A DNA stretch of 14,250 nucleotides from Thermoplasmata archaeon (GCA_021792045.1 JAJYVJ010000037.1:1-14250), one strand, 5' to 3'. Shown: positions 6,413 to 14,162, counted from the first letter of the stretch. Numbers and translations: made by a program. Notes: a model not told the origin generated them from the sequence alone.

Positions 6413-7503
6413 GTACGAAACAGAACTTTTTAAAAATATCCAGCATAGATTCCGTATCATCTGATGTGGCCTTGATCGCCAAGATACTATCCCTTCAGCA
6501 AAAGGCTCTAAAAAATGATAAGGGAGAATCAATGTATTATTATGGGATACTCGGGGACGAAACTGGAACAATTCCGTTTACTGCTTGGACCTTTTCTTCA
6601 TCTTTGAGGGTAGGGGATGTTATAGAGATTGAACACGCATCTTCCAGGGAATATAATGGCACAATTCGCCTAAATATTGATGCGAGATCCCAAGTTGTAA
6701 TGAAACCCGGAACGGATATGGAGGTTAAAAGATCATATTCGGAAAAAAAGATTAGGGATTTGAGTCTGAAAGAACCTTTTGTCACCGTCAAAGGAAAGAT
6801 ATCAGGTGTCATTGAAAAGGAGAAGGAAAAGAATGGAGAAATGATCACTCTATATTATGGTAATCTCGAGGACGACACTGCAGTTATCAGGGTCACTTCT
6901 TTCAGCAGGAAACTGGAGGAAGGTGAGACAGTAAAGATGGTGGGAGCGAAAGTGTCGGAGTATAATGGCCGACTACGCCTAACTATAAGTGATAAGACGC
7001 AGGTGGAGCACGCTGATCTGGACTTCAAAATTGGAATTAGACTGTCAAATATTTCGGATGTTAAATCGCCCATCAGTGGGGTTTCCCTTGCTGCTGTTAT
7101 AGTAAACATTGGAGCGAAGAGTGGGGTAATAAAGAGATGCAAAACGTGCAACAGGAAAATTGACGATGACTTCTGTGAAGAGCATCCTAATGATGGTTTC
7201 TACAAGGACTTATTTGCGTATTTTACCGCCGAAGATGGAACCGGTTATGTTCATTGCACTTCTGGTAAATCTCCTCTAGAAGAAGTTCTTGGTCTGACCC
7301 CAGATCCTCTGGAGGCTCAAAGCATCACGAGCAACCAGGTAATCAAGAAACTCAATGAAACACTTCTAGGGAAACCAGTTGTTATTAGCGGAGACTTTGT
7401 AAAAAATAACGATTCTTTGGCATTTAGAGCTAGAACAATAAAACAGATGTCCGAAGACGATCTAAGGATCGTGCAGATATTCGAGGCTGAGGAAATTATA
7501 TGA
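6409..7503 (+). CDS. rpa: Replication protein A large subunit (single-stranded-DNA-binding, three OB folds with zinc finger)
   Basis: This 364-residue archaeal RPA binds single-stranded DNA in replication, repair and recombination. OB fold 1 spans about residues 15-95 (GDETGTIPFTAW) and OB fold 2 about 122-200 (GNLEDDTAVIRVTSF). The two share the EYNGTIRLNI / EYNGRLRLTI end strands, a sign of internal duplication. A third OB fold, about 225-330, contains a zinc finger with ligands C244, C247, C256 and H259 and then FTAEDGTGYVHC. This layout matches the euryarchaeal RPA family. The start codon overlaps the upstream YbjN-like stop, and its own stop overlaps the RPA-associated gene by four bases, so the three genes form a coupled operon. 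Confidence 0.9.
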   Translation: MSTKQNFLKISSIDSVSSDVALIAKILSLQQKALKNDKGESMYYYGILGDETGTIPFTAWTFSSSLRVGDVIEIEHASSREYNGTIRLNIDARSQVVMKPGTDMEVKRSYSEKKIRDLSLKEPFVTVKGKISGVIEKEKEKNGEMITLYYGNLEDDTAVIRVTSFSRKLEEGETVKMVGAKVSEYNGRLRLTISDKTQVEHADLDFKIGIRLSNISDVKSPISGVSLAAVIVNIGAKSGVIKRCKTCNRKIDDDFCEEHPNDGFYKDLFAYFTAEDGTGYVHCTSGKSPLEEVLGLTPDPLEAQSITSNQVIKKLNETLLGKPVVISGDFVKNNDSLAFRARTIKQMSEDDLRIVQIFEAEEII

Positions 7504-8321
7504 TCTCACAGAAACGAGAATTATCTAACTGGATTTTTGCACTAGAGCTCAGGGATTCGAAGGTAACAGAGAAAAACGAGGAATGGGCGAATGCAAAACC
7601 GATTGTTATAACACCACTTGGAACCAGAGTCAGACGGGTCCTGATAAACGGAATCATATCTCAGAAGAGCGTCCAGGACGAGATGGCAAAACTCACAATT
7701 TCGGATGGAACAGGTAACTTCTACCTATCTGCCTTTAACAACGACTTTAACAGGCCGGGTAAAGATGAACTCAACGAGTTTCAGATAAACGACTCGGTCC
7801 TTGTCATGGGGCGCTTAAATTCATTTGGAAATGAGGATAAAATATATTTCAGCATATCTCCAGAGTTGATTCAGAAGTCTGACGATATACTGCAAAAATT
7901 CTGGAGTTCCAGAGCCAGATATATAGCTATCAGAAAGATATACGCTATAAGAGAGGCAGGGAAGGATCCAGAATCAAGTCGCGAATCGCTGATGAATAAG
8001 GGGTATTCTCTGTACGAAGCTGATTGTGCCCTAAGATCGTTGAAAAACTACCCGGACTACGACATTCAAAACTTTGAGCGTGTAATTGCTTCTTCACCCG
8101 CTCCCGAAAAGAAGGATGATGAGGAGTTAAGAATGAAAGAGGCAATAATTAACTACATAAAGCAAAATGATGACAACGGAAAGGGATGTAGGTATGAAGA
8201 CATTTCTGCGGCATCCAAATTGCTAGGATTTGAAGAAAATAAGGTAGACGAAATTCTTAATCAACTCGGATCTGACGGAGAAATTTACGAAGCATCGCTG
8301 AAACGCTACAGGGTTATCTAA
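7500..8321 (+). CDS. RPA-associated protein (OB fold plus C-terminal winged helix, RPA32-like)
   Basis: This 273-residue partner of archaeal RPA (COG3390 type) contains one OB fold at about residues 34-125, seen in VRRVLINGIIS, LTISDGTGNFYLSAF and NDSVLVMGRLNSF. A helical segment follows at about 128-190, with a charged linker near 195-210. The last 65 residues form a winged-helix domain (AIINYIKQNDDNGKG, then DISAASKLLG), as in the RPA32 C-terminus that recruits partner proteins. It starts with an ATGA overlap with the RPA large-subunit gene. It ends overlapping the stop of the convergent acetyltransferase gene by four bases, leaving no room for a terminator between them. It is probably a subunit of the RPA complex. 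Confidence 0.85.
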   Translation: MISQKRELSNWIFALELRDSKVTEKNEEWANAKPIVITPLGTRVRRVLINGIISQKSVQDEMAKLTISDGTGNFYLSAFNNDFNRPGKDELNEFQINDSVLVMGRLNSFGNEDKIYFSISPELIQKSDDILQKFWSSRARYIAIRKIYAIREAGKDPESSRESLMNKGYSLYEADCALRSLKNYPDYDIQNFERVIASSPAPEKKDDEELRMKEAIINYIKQNDDNGKGCRYEDISAASKLLGFEENKVDEILNQLGSDGEIYEASLKRYRVI

Positions 8322-9097
8322 AAAATCTTTGCTGGAAGCTTCTCCGTTACACTTTTTTCTCTTGACAGGGTATAATACGCCTTTTCTCTGTCAAAATCCA
8401 CAACTATAAATCCGAGATCGAAAAGTGATTCGAAAATTAAAGCACTGTTTTTCCTAAACAATGCGGATGTATCTCTAGAATTTTTCTTCATTTCAACGAA
8501 ATTAGATGGAATCCGAACTCCAACGATATCATCAGAAATTGACAATTTGAGTGGATCTATAGATATCGGATCAATAATATGATCCGGTGTTCTGGTTCTT
8601 ATGGGGTCCACGAAGAGCCATCTTTCAGCGATAAAGCGATCTGTTGGCAGTCCAAAGTTGAGTGAATCTTCCATGTTCCCATAAAAGTTATGCAGGTATT
8701 TCCTGGATATCGCCCCGATTTTATGTATATTAAAATTCGCATTGAGTGACATCAACGGGTCAAACGTCCATACTATTAGTCTGTACCCGTTATTCCTCGC
8801 CCATTCTTCCTGAGCCTTTTTCAGCTTAAATCCAGTTCCATTGTATTTTCTCTCCTCGAGTACCCCTGTCATGTGAGAATACAGGTAGACCTGGCCATTT
8901 TTAAATCCTGGAAAACTGAAATTTATCCCTATAACCTTGCCATTTTCCCTAGCCATGAGAACGACTCCGCCATGGAATTTCATCGCGGTCAGTGTGTCTT
9001 TAACAAGTTGATCTGCATTCTGCATCCCCCAAGCTGACTGCACAATGGGAAGTACGTTCCTCAGTTCATCAGGATCGTTTACGATATCTATATTCAC
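8318..9097 (-). CDS. GNAT-superfamily acetyltransferase (COG3375-like)
   Basis: The N-terminal half of this 259-residue protein is a GNAT domain. It has strand VVLMARENGKVIGINF, then YLYSHMTGVLEERKYNG, in which R83-K-Y-N-G-T-G forms the acetyl-CoA pyrophosphate loop, followed by the helix LKKAQEEWARNN and strand RLIVWTFDPL. The conserved N-F-x-x-x-K-x-G-A segment and the following NFYG and DRFIAERW motifs fit the COG3375 group of predicted acetyltransferases, whose substrate is not established. The start is GTG at 9097, preceded nine bases upstream by GGTGA, a plausible Shine-Dalgarno sequence on the minus strand. A TATA-like TACATTTTATTG around 9116-9127 would instead suggest a nearly leaderless message. 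The gene converges on the RPA operon. Confidence 0.8.
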   Translation of the reverse strand: MNIDIVNDPDELRNVLPIVQSAWGMQNADQLVKDTLTAMKFHGGVVLMARENGKVIGINFSFPGFKNGQVYLYSHMTGVLEERKYNGTGFKLKKAQEEWARNNGYRLIVWTFDPLMSLNANFNIHKIGAISRKYLHNFYGNMEDSLNFGLPTDRFIAERWLFVDPIRTRTPDHIIDPISIDPLKLSISDDIVGVRIPSNFVEMKKNSRDTSALFRKNSALIFESLFDLGFIVVDFDREKAYYTLSREKSVTEKLPAKIF

Positions 9098-9249
9098 AAT
9101 GGAATATCACCAATAACAATAAAATGTATTCCACGGGTAGTTATGGCAATAATCTTCCATTTTGAAATCGCTAATTTGGCCATCAATTTTTCCACTAATT
9201 AATGTGGTTACCGGAAGATCTTCATTTTATGTAGTTGTTACTGTACACA

Positions 9250-9360
9250 ATGACAGTTATAAATCTGAAAATTAAATCAAAGAATGAAAGGTTATACCAC
9301 AACCTAATTGACGATAAAAAGATCGAAGGAAGAGCCGTGTTTGTTCGGTTGAGCGGCTGA
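9250..9360 (+). CDS. Possible small protein, 36 residues, unrecognised
   Basis: An ATG at 9250 opens a 36-codon frame ending in TGA at 9360. The product is basic (starting MTVINLKIKSKNER and ending in AVFVRLSG) with no recognised domain. A TATA-like TTTATGTA at 9225-9232 lies about 22 bases before the ATG, close to the spacing of a leaderless archaeal gene. A palindrome sits just upstream of that box. A frame this short may occur by chance or be the remnant of a larger gene. Confidence 0.25.
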   Translation: MTVINLKIKSKNERLYHNLIDDKKIEGRAVFVRLSG

Positions 9361-9361
9361 G

Positions 9362-9369
9362 TTTATAAG
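9362..9369 (+). promoter_or_regulatory. TATA box of the flavoprotein gene
   Basis: TTTATAAG, with a purine-rich flank, lies about 40 bases before the ATG at 9408. The predicted transcription start near 9392 gives a leader of about 16 bases. It is the clearest promoter-like element in this spacer. Confidence 0.45.
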
Positions 9370-9407
9370 TACAAAAATTAATATGTTTCCTATGACTGAT
9401 AATCGCA

Positions 9408-10922
9408 ATGTCCATATCAGTTCTCTATGGGCGCGATATAAACAAAGATTTTACCATGGAATTTAACTTCGCGACCAGAAAAATTGGAAAACCGGGTACA
9501 GCATGGGACGGTAATCTTAGTGTACCATCAGATTCGGCCCAGAAATATTCCTGGCAGATACCGGAACATGTGGTTGCTGCAACTGGCATGTCAACGGTTC
9601 TGGACGATCGCCTGATTCATTCCATGGGAAAATCCTCCCCTGAGATACTTGCTGCAAAGCACGGGATTGTTGGGCAAGTTGTGTGCGGTGTGCTTTATCC
9701 GGACTCAGGATCACTTGAAGCATCAGTCAGGACGCTTCGGGAAAACGGTTTAAAAACGATACCCTATGGAGGAGGTAGCTCTGTAAATGGCTCACTGATG
9801 CCTTACGTCGGTCATGAAACCGTTTCCATCGACATGAAGAACTTTTCCTCCATACACATAGGGAAGAACTTTGTTCGTGCCGGATCAGGGGTGACAGGTT
9901 CAGACCTGGAAGCAGCATTGTGGAAAGCAGGATATACCTGCGGCAATTTCCCTGAATCATTCCGATATTCCACTGTCGGAGGATGGGTTGCAACCGGTGC
10001 TGTTGGGCAGGAATCCAATCAGTATGGCGGAATCAGGGATATTGCCCTCTCAGTTTCACTTCTGACATCATCAGGGCGAATAGAAGATATCAATGTACCC
10101 AGCCAGTCCGCAGGTATAACTGCACTGGATATTTCACTTGGATCTGCAGGCAGCACTGGAATAATCACCGATGTTACTCTGAAAACATTCAGGATACCCA
10201 GAAGAAGATACTACCACAGTTATTTCTTCAGGTCATTTGAGGATGGGCTAAAGGCACTGCAGGAAAGTGAAAGACCTCCAACAGTTGCTCGCCTTTCTGA
10301 CGAAACTGAGACAGAGTTTGCAATCCGGTCCAATGCTGCAGGTGTTGTTCAGAAGCTTTTCCGCGCCTATCTTGATGTCAGGGGTATGGGGAATGGTGCC
10401 ATCCTCATTGTTGTTAACAATGAGGCGCCTTGGAAGATGGGTACGTCTGGATCGGTGTATTCCGGTGGGATTCCGGCAAAGATGTGGGAGAGAGACAGAT
10501 ATCTCAGGCCGGGGCTTGCAAACCTGCTGTGGAAGGCAGGTTATATACCGGACACTCTTGAGACAGCTGCCAACTGGGAATATCTGCCAGACCTCTATCG
10601 GGACGTGAGGGAATCATTCAGTGAAATGAAGAAGCAGTATGACTTCAACGGGATCATAATGGCGCACATATCACATCTCTACAGATCCGGGGCCTGTATT
10701 TATTTCACTTTTGTCCTCTCAACGGTGTTCAAACGGGAAATTGAAACGCTTGATGCCGTCAGAGATGGCATAATAAAGGCATTTCTCAGGAATCATGGCG
10801 CGATCACGCACCACCATGGAATGGGTGCCCTATTTAGGCCATATCTGGACGGCAGTCACATGAGCCTGATGAAGAGAATCAGGGATCCCATGTATGGGGG
10901 CATGCCAACTACTCCATGTTAA
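9408..10922 (+). CDS. FAD-linked oxidase, alkyl-dihydroxyacetonephosphate synthase-like (C-terminus altered)
   Basis: This 504-residue VAO/PCMH-type flavoprotein most resembles alkylglycerone-phosphate synthase. The FAD domain shows PYGGGSSVNGSL (119-130), AGSGVTGSDLE (158-168), FPESFRYSTVGGWVATGAVG (181-200) and the GSAG loop. The substrate domain shows DTLETA (382-387), MAHISHLYRSGACIYFTF (418-435, with Y432) and the family's HHH triplet at 468-470. Known AGPS exchanges the acyl chain of acyl-DHAP for a fatty alcohol; mycobacterial homologues in similar clusters have no proven function. The family normally ends with a DPxxIMNPG motif. Here the frame stops after a short divergent tail (RDPMYGGMPTTPC), suggesting that the last few residues were lost by deletion. 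It may still be functional. It heads a lipid/glycerol cassette with glpD and a DGK gene. Confidence 0.82.
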   Translation: MSISVLYGRDINKDFTMEFNFATRKIGKPGTAWDGNLSVPSDSAQKYSWQIPEHVVAATGMSTVLDDRLIHSMGKSSPEILAAKHGIVGQVVCGVLYPDSGSLEASVRTLRENGLKTIPYGGGSSVNGSLMPYVGHETVSIDMKNFSSIHIGKNFVRAGSGVTGSDLEAALWKAGYTCGNFPESFRYSTVGGWVATGAVGQESNQYGGIRDIALSVSLLTSSGRIEDINVPSQSAGITALDISLGSAGSTGIITDVTLKTFRIPRRRYYHSYFFRSFEDGLKALQESERPPTVARLSDETETEFAIRSNAAGVVQKLFRAYLDVRGMGNGAILIVVNNEAPWKMGTSGSVYSGGIPAKMWERDRYLRPGLANLLWKAGYIPDTLETAANWEYLPDLYRDVRESFSEMKKQYDFNGIIMAHISHLYRSGACIYFTFVLSTVFKREIETLDAVRDGIIKAFLRNHGAITHHHGMGALFRPYLDGSHMSLMKRIRDPMYGGMPTTPC

Positions 10923-11239
10923 AGCATAGGGGCCTGCATTTCCAGGCTCAATGGCACAGGTATGCGTCACATTGGATGGTGGTTTGACGGAGCGCAATAT
11001 GTTGGTTGACTTCTGGGAGCAAACATTAGCTGCCATTTCAGACAGGAAGATGGCCTTCGTAATTCGGGAAAAAGCATATGCTGTACAGTCCCCAGCGCCT
11101 CTACAGAATCCCTCAAGCAACTCTGGATTATCCCTGTACAGCTCCAGAGGTTCTCAACCCTATAATATGTATATAGGAATGTTGCAATTCCTCTTCATCA
11201 TAAGGGGATTGAAGCTTTCTTGTGACGGGAAAGTTGTGA
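10923..11239 (+). pseudogene. Gene remnant, possibly the C-terminus of an FGGY (glycerol) kinase
   Basis: The 317 bases between the flavoprotein and GlpD genes contain an open frame from an ATG at 10951 that overlaps the GlpD start. It begins MAQVCVTLDGGLTERNMLVD and resembles the conserved LRVDGGxxxNxxLMQ segment of glycerol kinases. The distance from this motif to the GlpD start (about 260 bases) is what a glycerol kinase C-terminus would need. Downstream residues no longer match (no ETTALGAA motif in any frame), and nothing upstream looks like the rest of the kinase. I read this as the decayed 3' end of glpK left after an internal deletion, but the resemblance rests on about 20 residues. 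Confidence 0.35.
11161..11192 (+). promoter_or_regulatory. TATA-like element with inverted repeat before glpD
   Basis: TATAATATGTATATA at 11161-11175 resembles an archaeal promoter. It is followed at once by an inverted repeat with 6-base arms, AGGAAT at 11175-11180 and ATTCCT at 11187-11192. The predicted transcription start falls at or just after the repeat, so it could act as an operator or as a 5' hairpin. The GlpD start at 11240 would have a leader of about 40-50 bases. Confidence 0.35.
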
Positions 11240-12598
11240 ATGAGAAATCCTGAATTCTCCGAAAGGACAAGAGTGTTGGATCTCACGGATCTTAGAAACA
11301 AGACATTTGGTGTACTTGTCATAGGTGGAGGAATCAACGGATCAGGCGTGGCCAACACACTTGCACAGATGGGAATCAGCACTGTCTTGGTGGAAGCTAA
11401 TGACTTTGCATCTGGAACAAGCTCCGCCTCATCAAAGCTGATACACGGTGGGCTTCGCTACTTGCAGCAGGGTCGGATACGCGAAGTCAGGAATCTCATA
11501 AGGGAACGTGATTATCTCAGACGAAACACACAGATTGTAAAGGACATTGAGTTCCACATACTCATAACCCCAGACTCATGGCACAGATGGGAGATTAGGC
11601 TCGGCCTTGTAATTTACAATCTTTTGGGTCACAGGATCACCTTCCCAATATTTCACAGGAACCGAGGAGAATATCCTTCTGTTGTGAGAGGATATTTTTC
11701 CTACCTTGATGCCATGACAGATGATTCGAGGCTTGTCATCAGCAACATCTGCTCTGCCCACAATCATGGCGCTGTCTGCCTGAATTATGCGAGGTTTACG
11801 GCAATTGAAAGAAATGAGTCAGGATTTTCGGCAAGAATCTCCGACAGTTTGACAGGGAAGGAATATGTGGTCCACGCTAAAATCGTGGTGAATTGTACCG
11901 GCCCATGGGCTGCGGAGGCTATGAAATTAATTGGGACAAGTAACAGGCCAGATATTCGGCTGAGCAGAGGCATTCATATTGTAATGCCTGCCGGAATTTT
12001 TTCCCTGAAAAATGCAATTGCCTTCAGATCGCATGTTGATGGAAGGCAGCTCTTCGTCATCCCCCATGGCGAAGTGGTTCACATCGGCACCACTGACAAC
12101 TTTGTTGGTTCTCCGGAGGATAGAGAAATCAGCAAGGAGGAGGTCAATTACCTTCTAGAAAGTACATCGGCCATATTTGGAAAAATGGACGCGGCTTCGG
12201 TAATAACCTCATTCTGCGGAATAAGACCACTCGTTTCGGAAAGCAGTGATCCTGGAAAGGCAACAAGGGAGTTCTCAGTGCTTCGGGATGATGGCATCAT
12301 TCATGTCCTTGGGGGAAAGCTAACCGATTACCGGATAGCTTCAAGAAAGGTTGCAGGAATGGTTGCGAAAAGTCTTGGAATCAAATCGGACATGGATGGC
12401 CTTCCAAAGATTGATTATGAGCGTGATGCCAGTGATGATCCTGTGCAGTACGATCTTGATTACGAGTGTGCTATTACAGTTGATGATATTGTCAGAAGAA
12501 GGGAAGGCTCTTCCATATACAGCCTAGATGCTGGTGCTTCCATGAAGAAGGAAGTCGAAAGGCACGTAGGGAAAGGGGATGTTGAAAATCAGGGTTAA
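11240..12598 (+). CDS. glpD: FAD-dependent glycerol-3-phosphate dehydrogenase
   Basis: This enzyme oxidises sn-glycerol 3-phosphate to DHAP and passes electrons to quinone at the membrane. The 452-residue protein shows VLVIGGGINGSG (FAD dinucleotide fold, residues 26-36), the ribose-binding E52, FASGTSSASSKLIHGGLRYL (56-75, family signature), VVNCTGPWA, IPHGEVVHIGTTD, and the C-terminal FAD contact VLGGKLTDYR. It has a shortened cap domain (DYECAITVDDIVRRREG), so it is somewhat shorter than bacterial GlpD proteins of 500 residues or more. The ATG at 11240 is supported by the GlpD-type N-terminus (LTDLRNKTFGVLVIGGG). It overlaps the lipid-kinase gene by 20 bases, indicating an operon. No membrane helix is seen; peripheral association is expected. 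Confidence 0.9.
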   Translation: MRNPEFSERTRVLDLTDLRNKTFGVLVIGGGINGSGVANTLAQMGISTVLVEANDFASGTSSASSKLIHGGLRYLQQGRIREVRNLIRERDYLRRNTQIVKDIEFHILITPDSWHRWEIRLGLVIYNLLGHRITFPIFHRNRGEYPSVVRGYFSYLDAMTDDSRLVISNICSAHNHGAVCLNYARFTAIERNESGFSARISDSLTGKEYVVHAKIVVNCTGPWAAEAMKLIGTSNRPDIRLSRGIHIVMPAGIFSLKNAIAFRSHVDGRQLFVIPHGEVVHIGTTDNFVGSPEDREISKEEVNYLLESTSAIFGKMDAASVITSFCGIRPLVSESSDPGKATREFSVLRDDGIIHVLGGKLTDYRIASRKVAGMVAKSLGIKSDMDGLPKIDYERDASDDPVQYDLDYECAITVDDIVRRREGSSIYSLDAGASMKKEVERHVGKGDVENQG

Positions 12599-13472
12599 GG
12601 CAATAGTTAATCCAATGGCAGGTTCTGCTTCGTCCCTTCACAAGTGGCCTAAAATAAAGGATATTGTCAGGGAGGTTACTCATGATATTTCGTACACATC
12701 TTCACCAGGACACGCGACTTCGCTTGCCAATGAGGCAGTTTCGGCCGGATTTGACGGAATCATAATTGTAGGCGGGGATGGAACCATAAATGAGGTCGTG
12801 CAGGCTGCAGCTGAAAAGGATATCATTCTTGCTCCGCTTTCTGCTGGGACCGGATCGGATTTCATGCGGAGCCTTGGAATGCCTGATGCTAACGAGATTC
12901 TTGAATCGCTTGCCTCAGGAATTTTCACCCGAATCGATTCGGGTATAATAGAATTCGGAACCGGACAGAGGCGTTTTCTCAACATAATGGAGGCAGGATT
13001 CGGGGCAGAGGTGATGCGTTACGTCAACTCCCACAAAAGGAGCAGAGGAGCTTTTAATGCAGGAGTGATCAGGTCGCTCTGGAAGCTCAGAACATACGAA
13101 TTCACGCTGCGGTACGGAACATCAGTGTACAGTCTTGAATCAGTGGAAACTGTTGTTGCAAATGGAAGATATTTTGGTGGAGGAATGCTGGCTTCTCCAG
13201 ATTCATCGCTGACGGATGGAAAGCTTGATCTCCACATAGTTGGAGGCATGGGAAGAACGGAGCTGATCTCTAAGCTGGGAAAACTGAGAGATGGAACATA
13301 CATCTCTGATAGGAAGGTAATGACATATCACCTTTCCGATTTCTCCATAGGGGGCAATGCACCCATAGAGGCAGACGGGGAAAATCTTGGAGCACTTCCT
13401 GCCACAATTCGGGTAGTACCACGGTCACTGAGTATAGCCGGGAAAATTTTGGATAATCCCAGGGCAGAATAA
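12579..13472 (+). CDS. Diacylglycerol-kinase-catalytic-domain lipid kinase
   Basis: This 297-residue protein belongs to the DagK/YegS/sphingosine-kinase superfamily, which phosphorylates lipid alcohols with ATP. Seen are IVNPMAG (9-15), the nucleotide loop VGGDGTINEV (64-73), PLSAGTGSDFMRSLG (86-100), GFGAEV, VANGRYFGGGMLASP and the late EADGE motif. Length is normal for the bacterial soluble enzymes. The ATG at 12579 lies inside the end of glpD with a 20-base overlap, so expression is probably coupled. Substrates could be diacylglycerol, an archaeal ether diol or another lipid; the sequence does not decide. Next to an AGPS-like flavoprotein and GlpD, a role in a lipid or glycerol-phosphate pathway is reasonable. 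A T-rich stretch past the stop may carry the terminator. Confidence 0.88.
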   Translation: MLKIRVKAIVNPMAGSASSLHKWPKIKDIVREVTHDISYTSSPGHATSLANEAVSAGFDGIIIVGGDGTINEVVQAAAEKDIILAPLSAGTGSDFMRSLGMPDANEILESLASGIFTRIDSGIIEFGTGQRRFLNIMEAGFGAEVMRYVNSHKRSRGAFNAGVIRSLWKLRTYEFTLRYGTSVYSLESVETVVANGRYFGGGMLASPDSSLTDGKLDLHIVGGMGRTELISKLGKLRDGTYISDRKVMTYHLSDFSIGGNAPIEADGENLGALPATIRVVPRSLSIAGKILDNPRAE

Positions 13473-13595
13473 TGAGCTGTGATCAGAAACGGCAACGGTC
13501 AGAATTGGACTTAAGACAAATATATGCAGGGAAATTTATTTATCTGTGGCAGTCCGTAATCACGAAAATTGACTGACATAAATAAGACAGAAGCT
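13473..13595 (+). other. Spacer after the lipid-kinase gene with TATA-like element
   Basis: No gene is seen. AATTTATTTATC near 13533-13544 resembles a TATA box with spacing that could start transcription around 13565-13570, upstream of the membrane-protein fragments. Confidence 0.3.
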
Positions 13596-13875
13596 GTGAA
13601 GATCAACTATTCAATTTCCAGTTCACTGTGGCGCGGACTTCCTATGGTCACAGTACGCCGTGGCTCTGTTTGCCATAACATTCACATTGCGGCGGCCTGA
13701 GGTATCTCTTCCCAACCAGACCAGGGTGTATCCGAAGCTTCTTCCGGGAGAAAAGGATGTTCAGAAAATTGTAAGGCTTACAATAACCAATATACGGATA
13801 TCACTTGTTCAGCTGGTCCAGCAGATCACTATAATATTTTTCATGGCATATTTTGTAACAGGGTATCCGCTGTGA
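13596..13875 (+). pseudogene. Broken membrane-protein gene, unrecognised
   Basis: A GTG at 13596 starts a frame (KINYSISSSLWRGLP and onward) that shifts by one base near 13640 into a second, longer frame. The second frame (WSQYAVALFAITFTLRRPEV and onward) runs to a stop at 13875. Together they would encode a protein of about 90 residues with two hydrophobic segments around a basic loop (NQTRVYPKLLPGEKD). Neither half matches a family I recognise. The simplest reading is a membrane protein gene with a frameshift. Alternatively the second frame is an intact short gene starting with GTG at 13660. Confidence 0.35.
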
Positions 13876-14072
13876 CCGATGCCAGGGTTTCCTACATGAT
13901 GCTGTCACCGATGGAGATCGCTGCTTTTCTTTCCTCGTTCGTCGCACTGGCCATAGCTTACTTATCTTGGAGTATCCTTGCCATGGATTATGTACACGTT
14001 TTGCTGGATGCCATATGGACAGAGGCAGATGTTGTCCATGGACTCCCGTTTGCTGTGGATCCGCAAATATAG
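13872..14072 (+). CDS. Short putative membrane protein, unrecognised
   Basis: A GTG at 13872 overlaps the previous stop (GTGA) and opens a 66-codon frame with one strongly hydrophobic segment (IAAFLSSFVALAIAYLSWSI). A less hydrophobic, acidic tail (AIWTEADVVHGLP) follows. The 4-base overlap is typical of coupled genes in this window, so the two frames could be small subunits of a membrane complex. They could also both be fragments of one decayed gene. No known family was recognised. Confidence 0.3.
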   Translation: MTDARVSYMMLSPMEIAAFLSSFVALAIAYLSWSILAMDYVHVLLDAIWTEADVVHGLPFAVDPQI

Positions 14073-14162
14073 AGGTTTCTTGCGAAATACAGAAAATCAT
14101 GCAAAGAGAGGGAAACGACAACAAAGGAAAATCATCGCTCTCTTAGATAAATAAAGTTGATA

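Larger units (their letters stand above)
9098..9407. other. Divergent intergenic region with promoters, a palindrome and a possible tiny gene
   Basis: This 310-base spacer separates the acetyltransferase gene (minus) from the flavoprotein gene (plus). It holds the acetyltransferase promoter and ribosome binding site, a perfect 10-base palindrome GAAGATCTTC at 9214-9223, a TATA-like ATTTTATGTA directly after it, a possible 36-codon frame at 9250-9360, and the flavoprotein TATA box at 9362-9369. Confidence 0.5.

Noticed and set aside
9517..10018. Several minus-strand open frames inside the flavoprotein gene
   Set aside because: They are shadow frames opposite conserved FAD-domain motifs, with no family resemblance.
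10951..11253. Intact 100-residue gene between the flavoprotein and GlpD
   Set aside because: Only the first about 25 residues look like a conserved protein, the rest is low-complexity and unmatched, and it runs into glpD. A remnant is the better reading.
13801..14124. Minus-strand 107-codon open frame
   Set aside because: The product is not hydrophobic or domain-like and lies antisense to the membrane-protein fragments.
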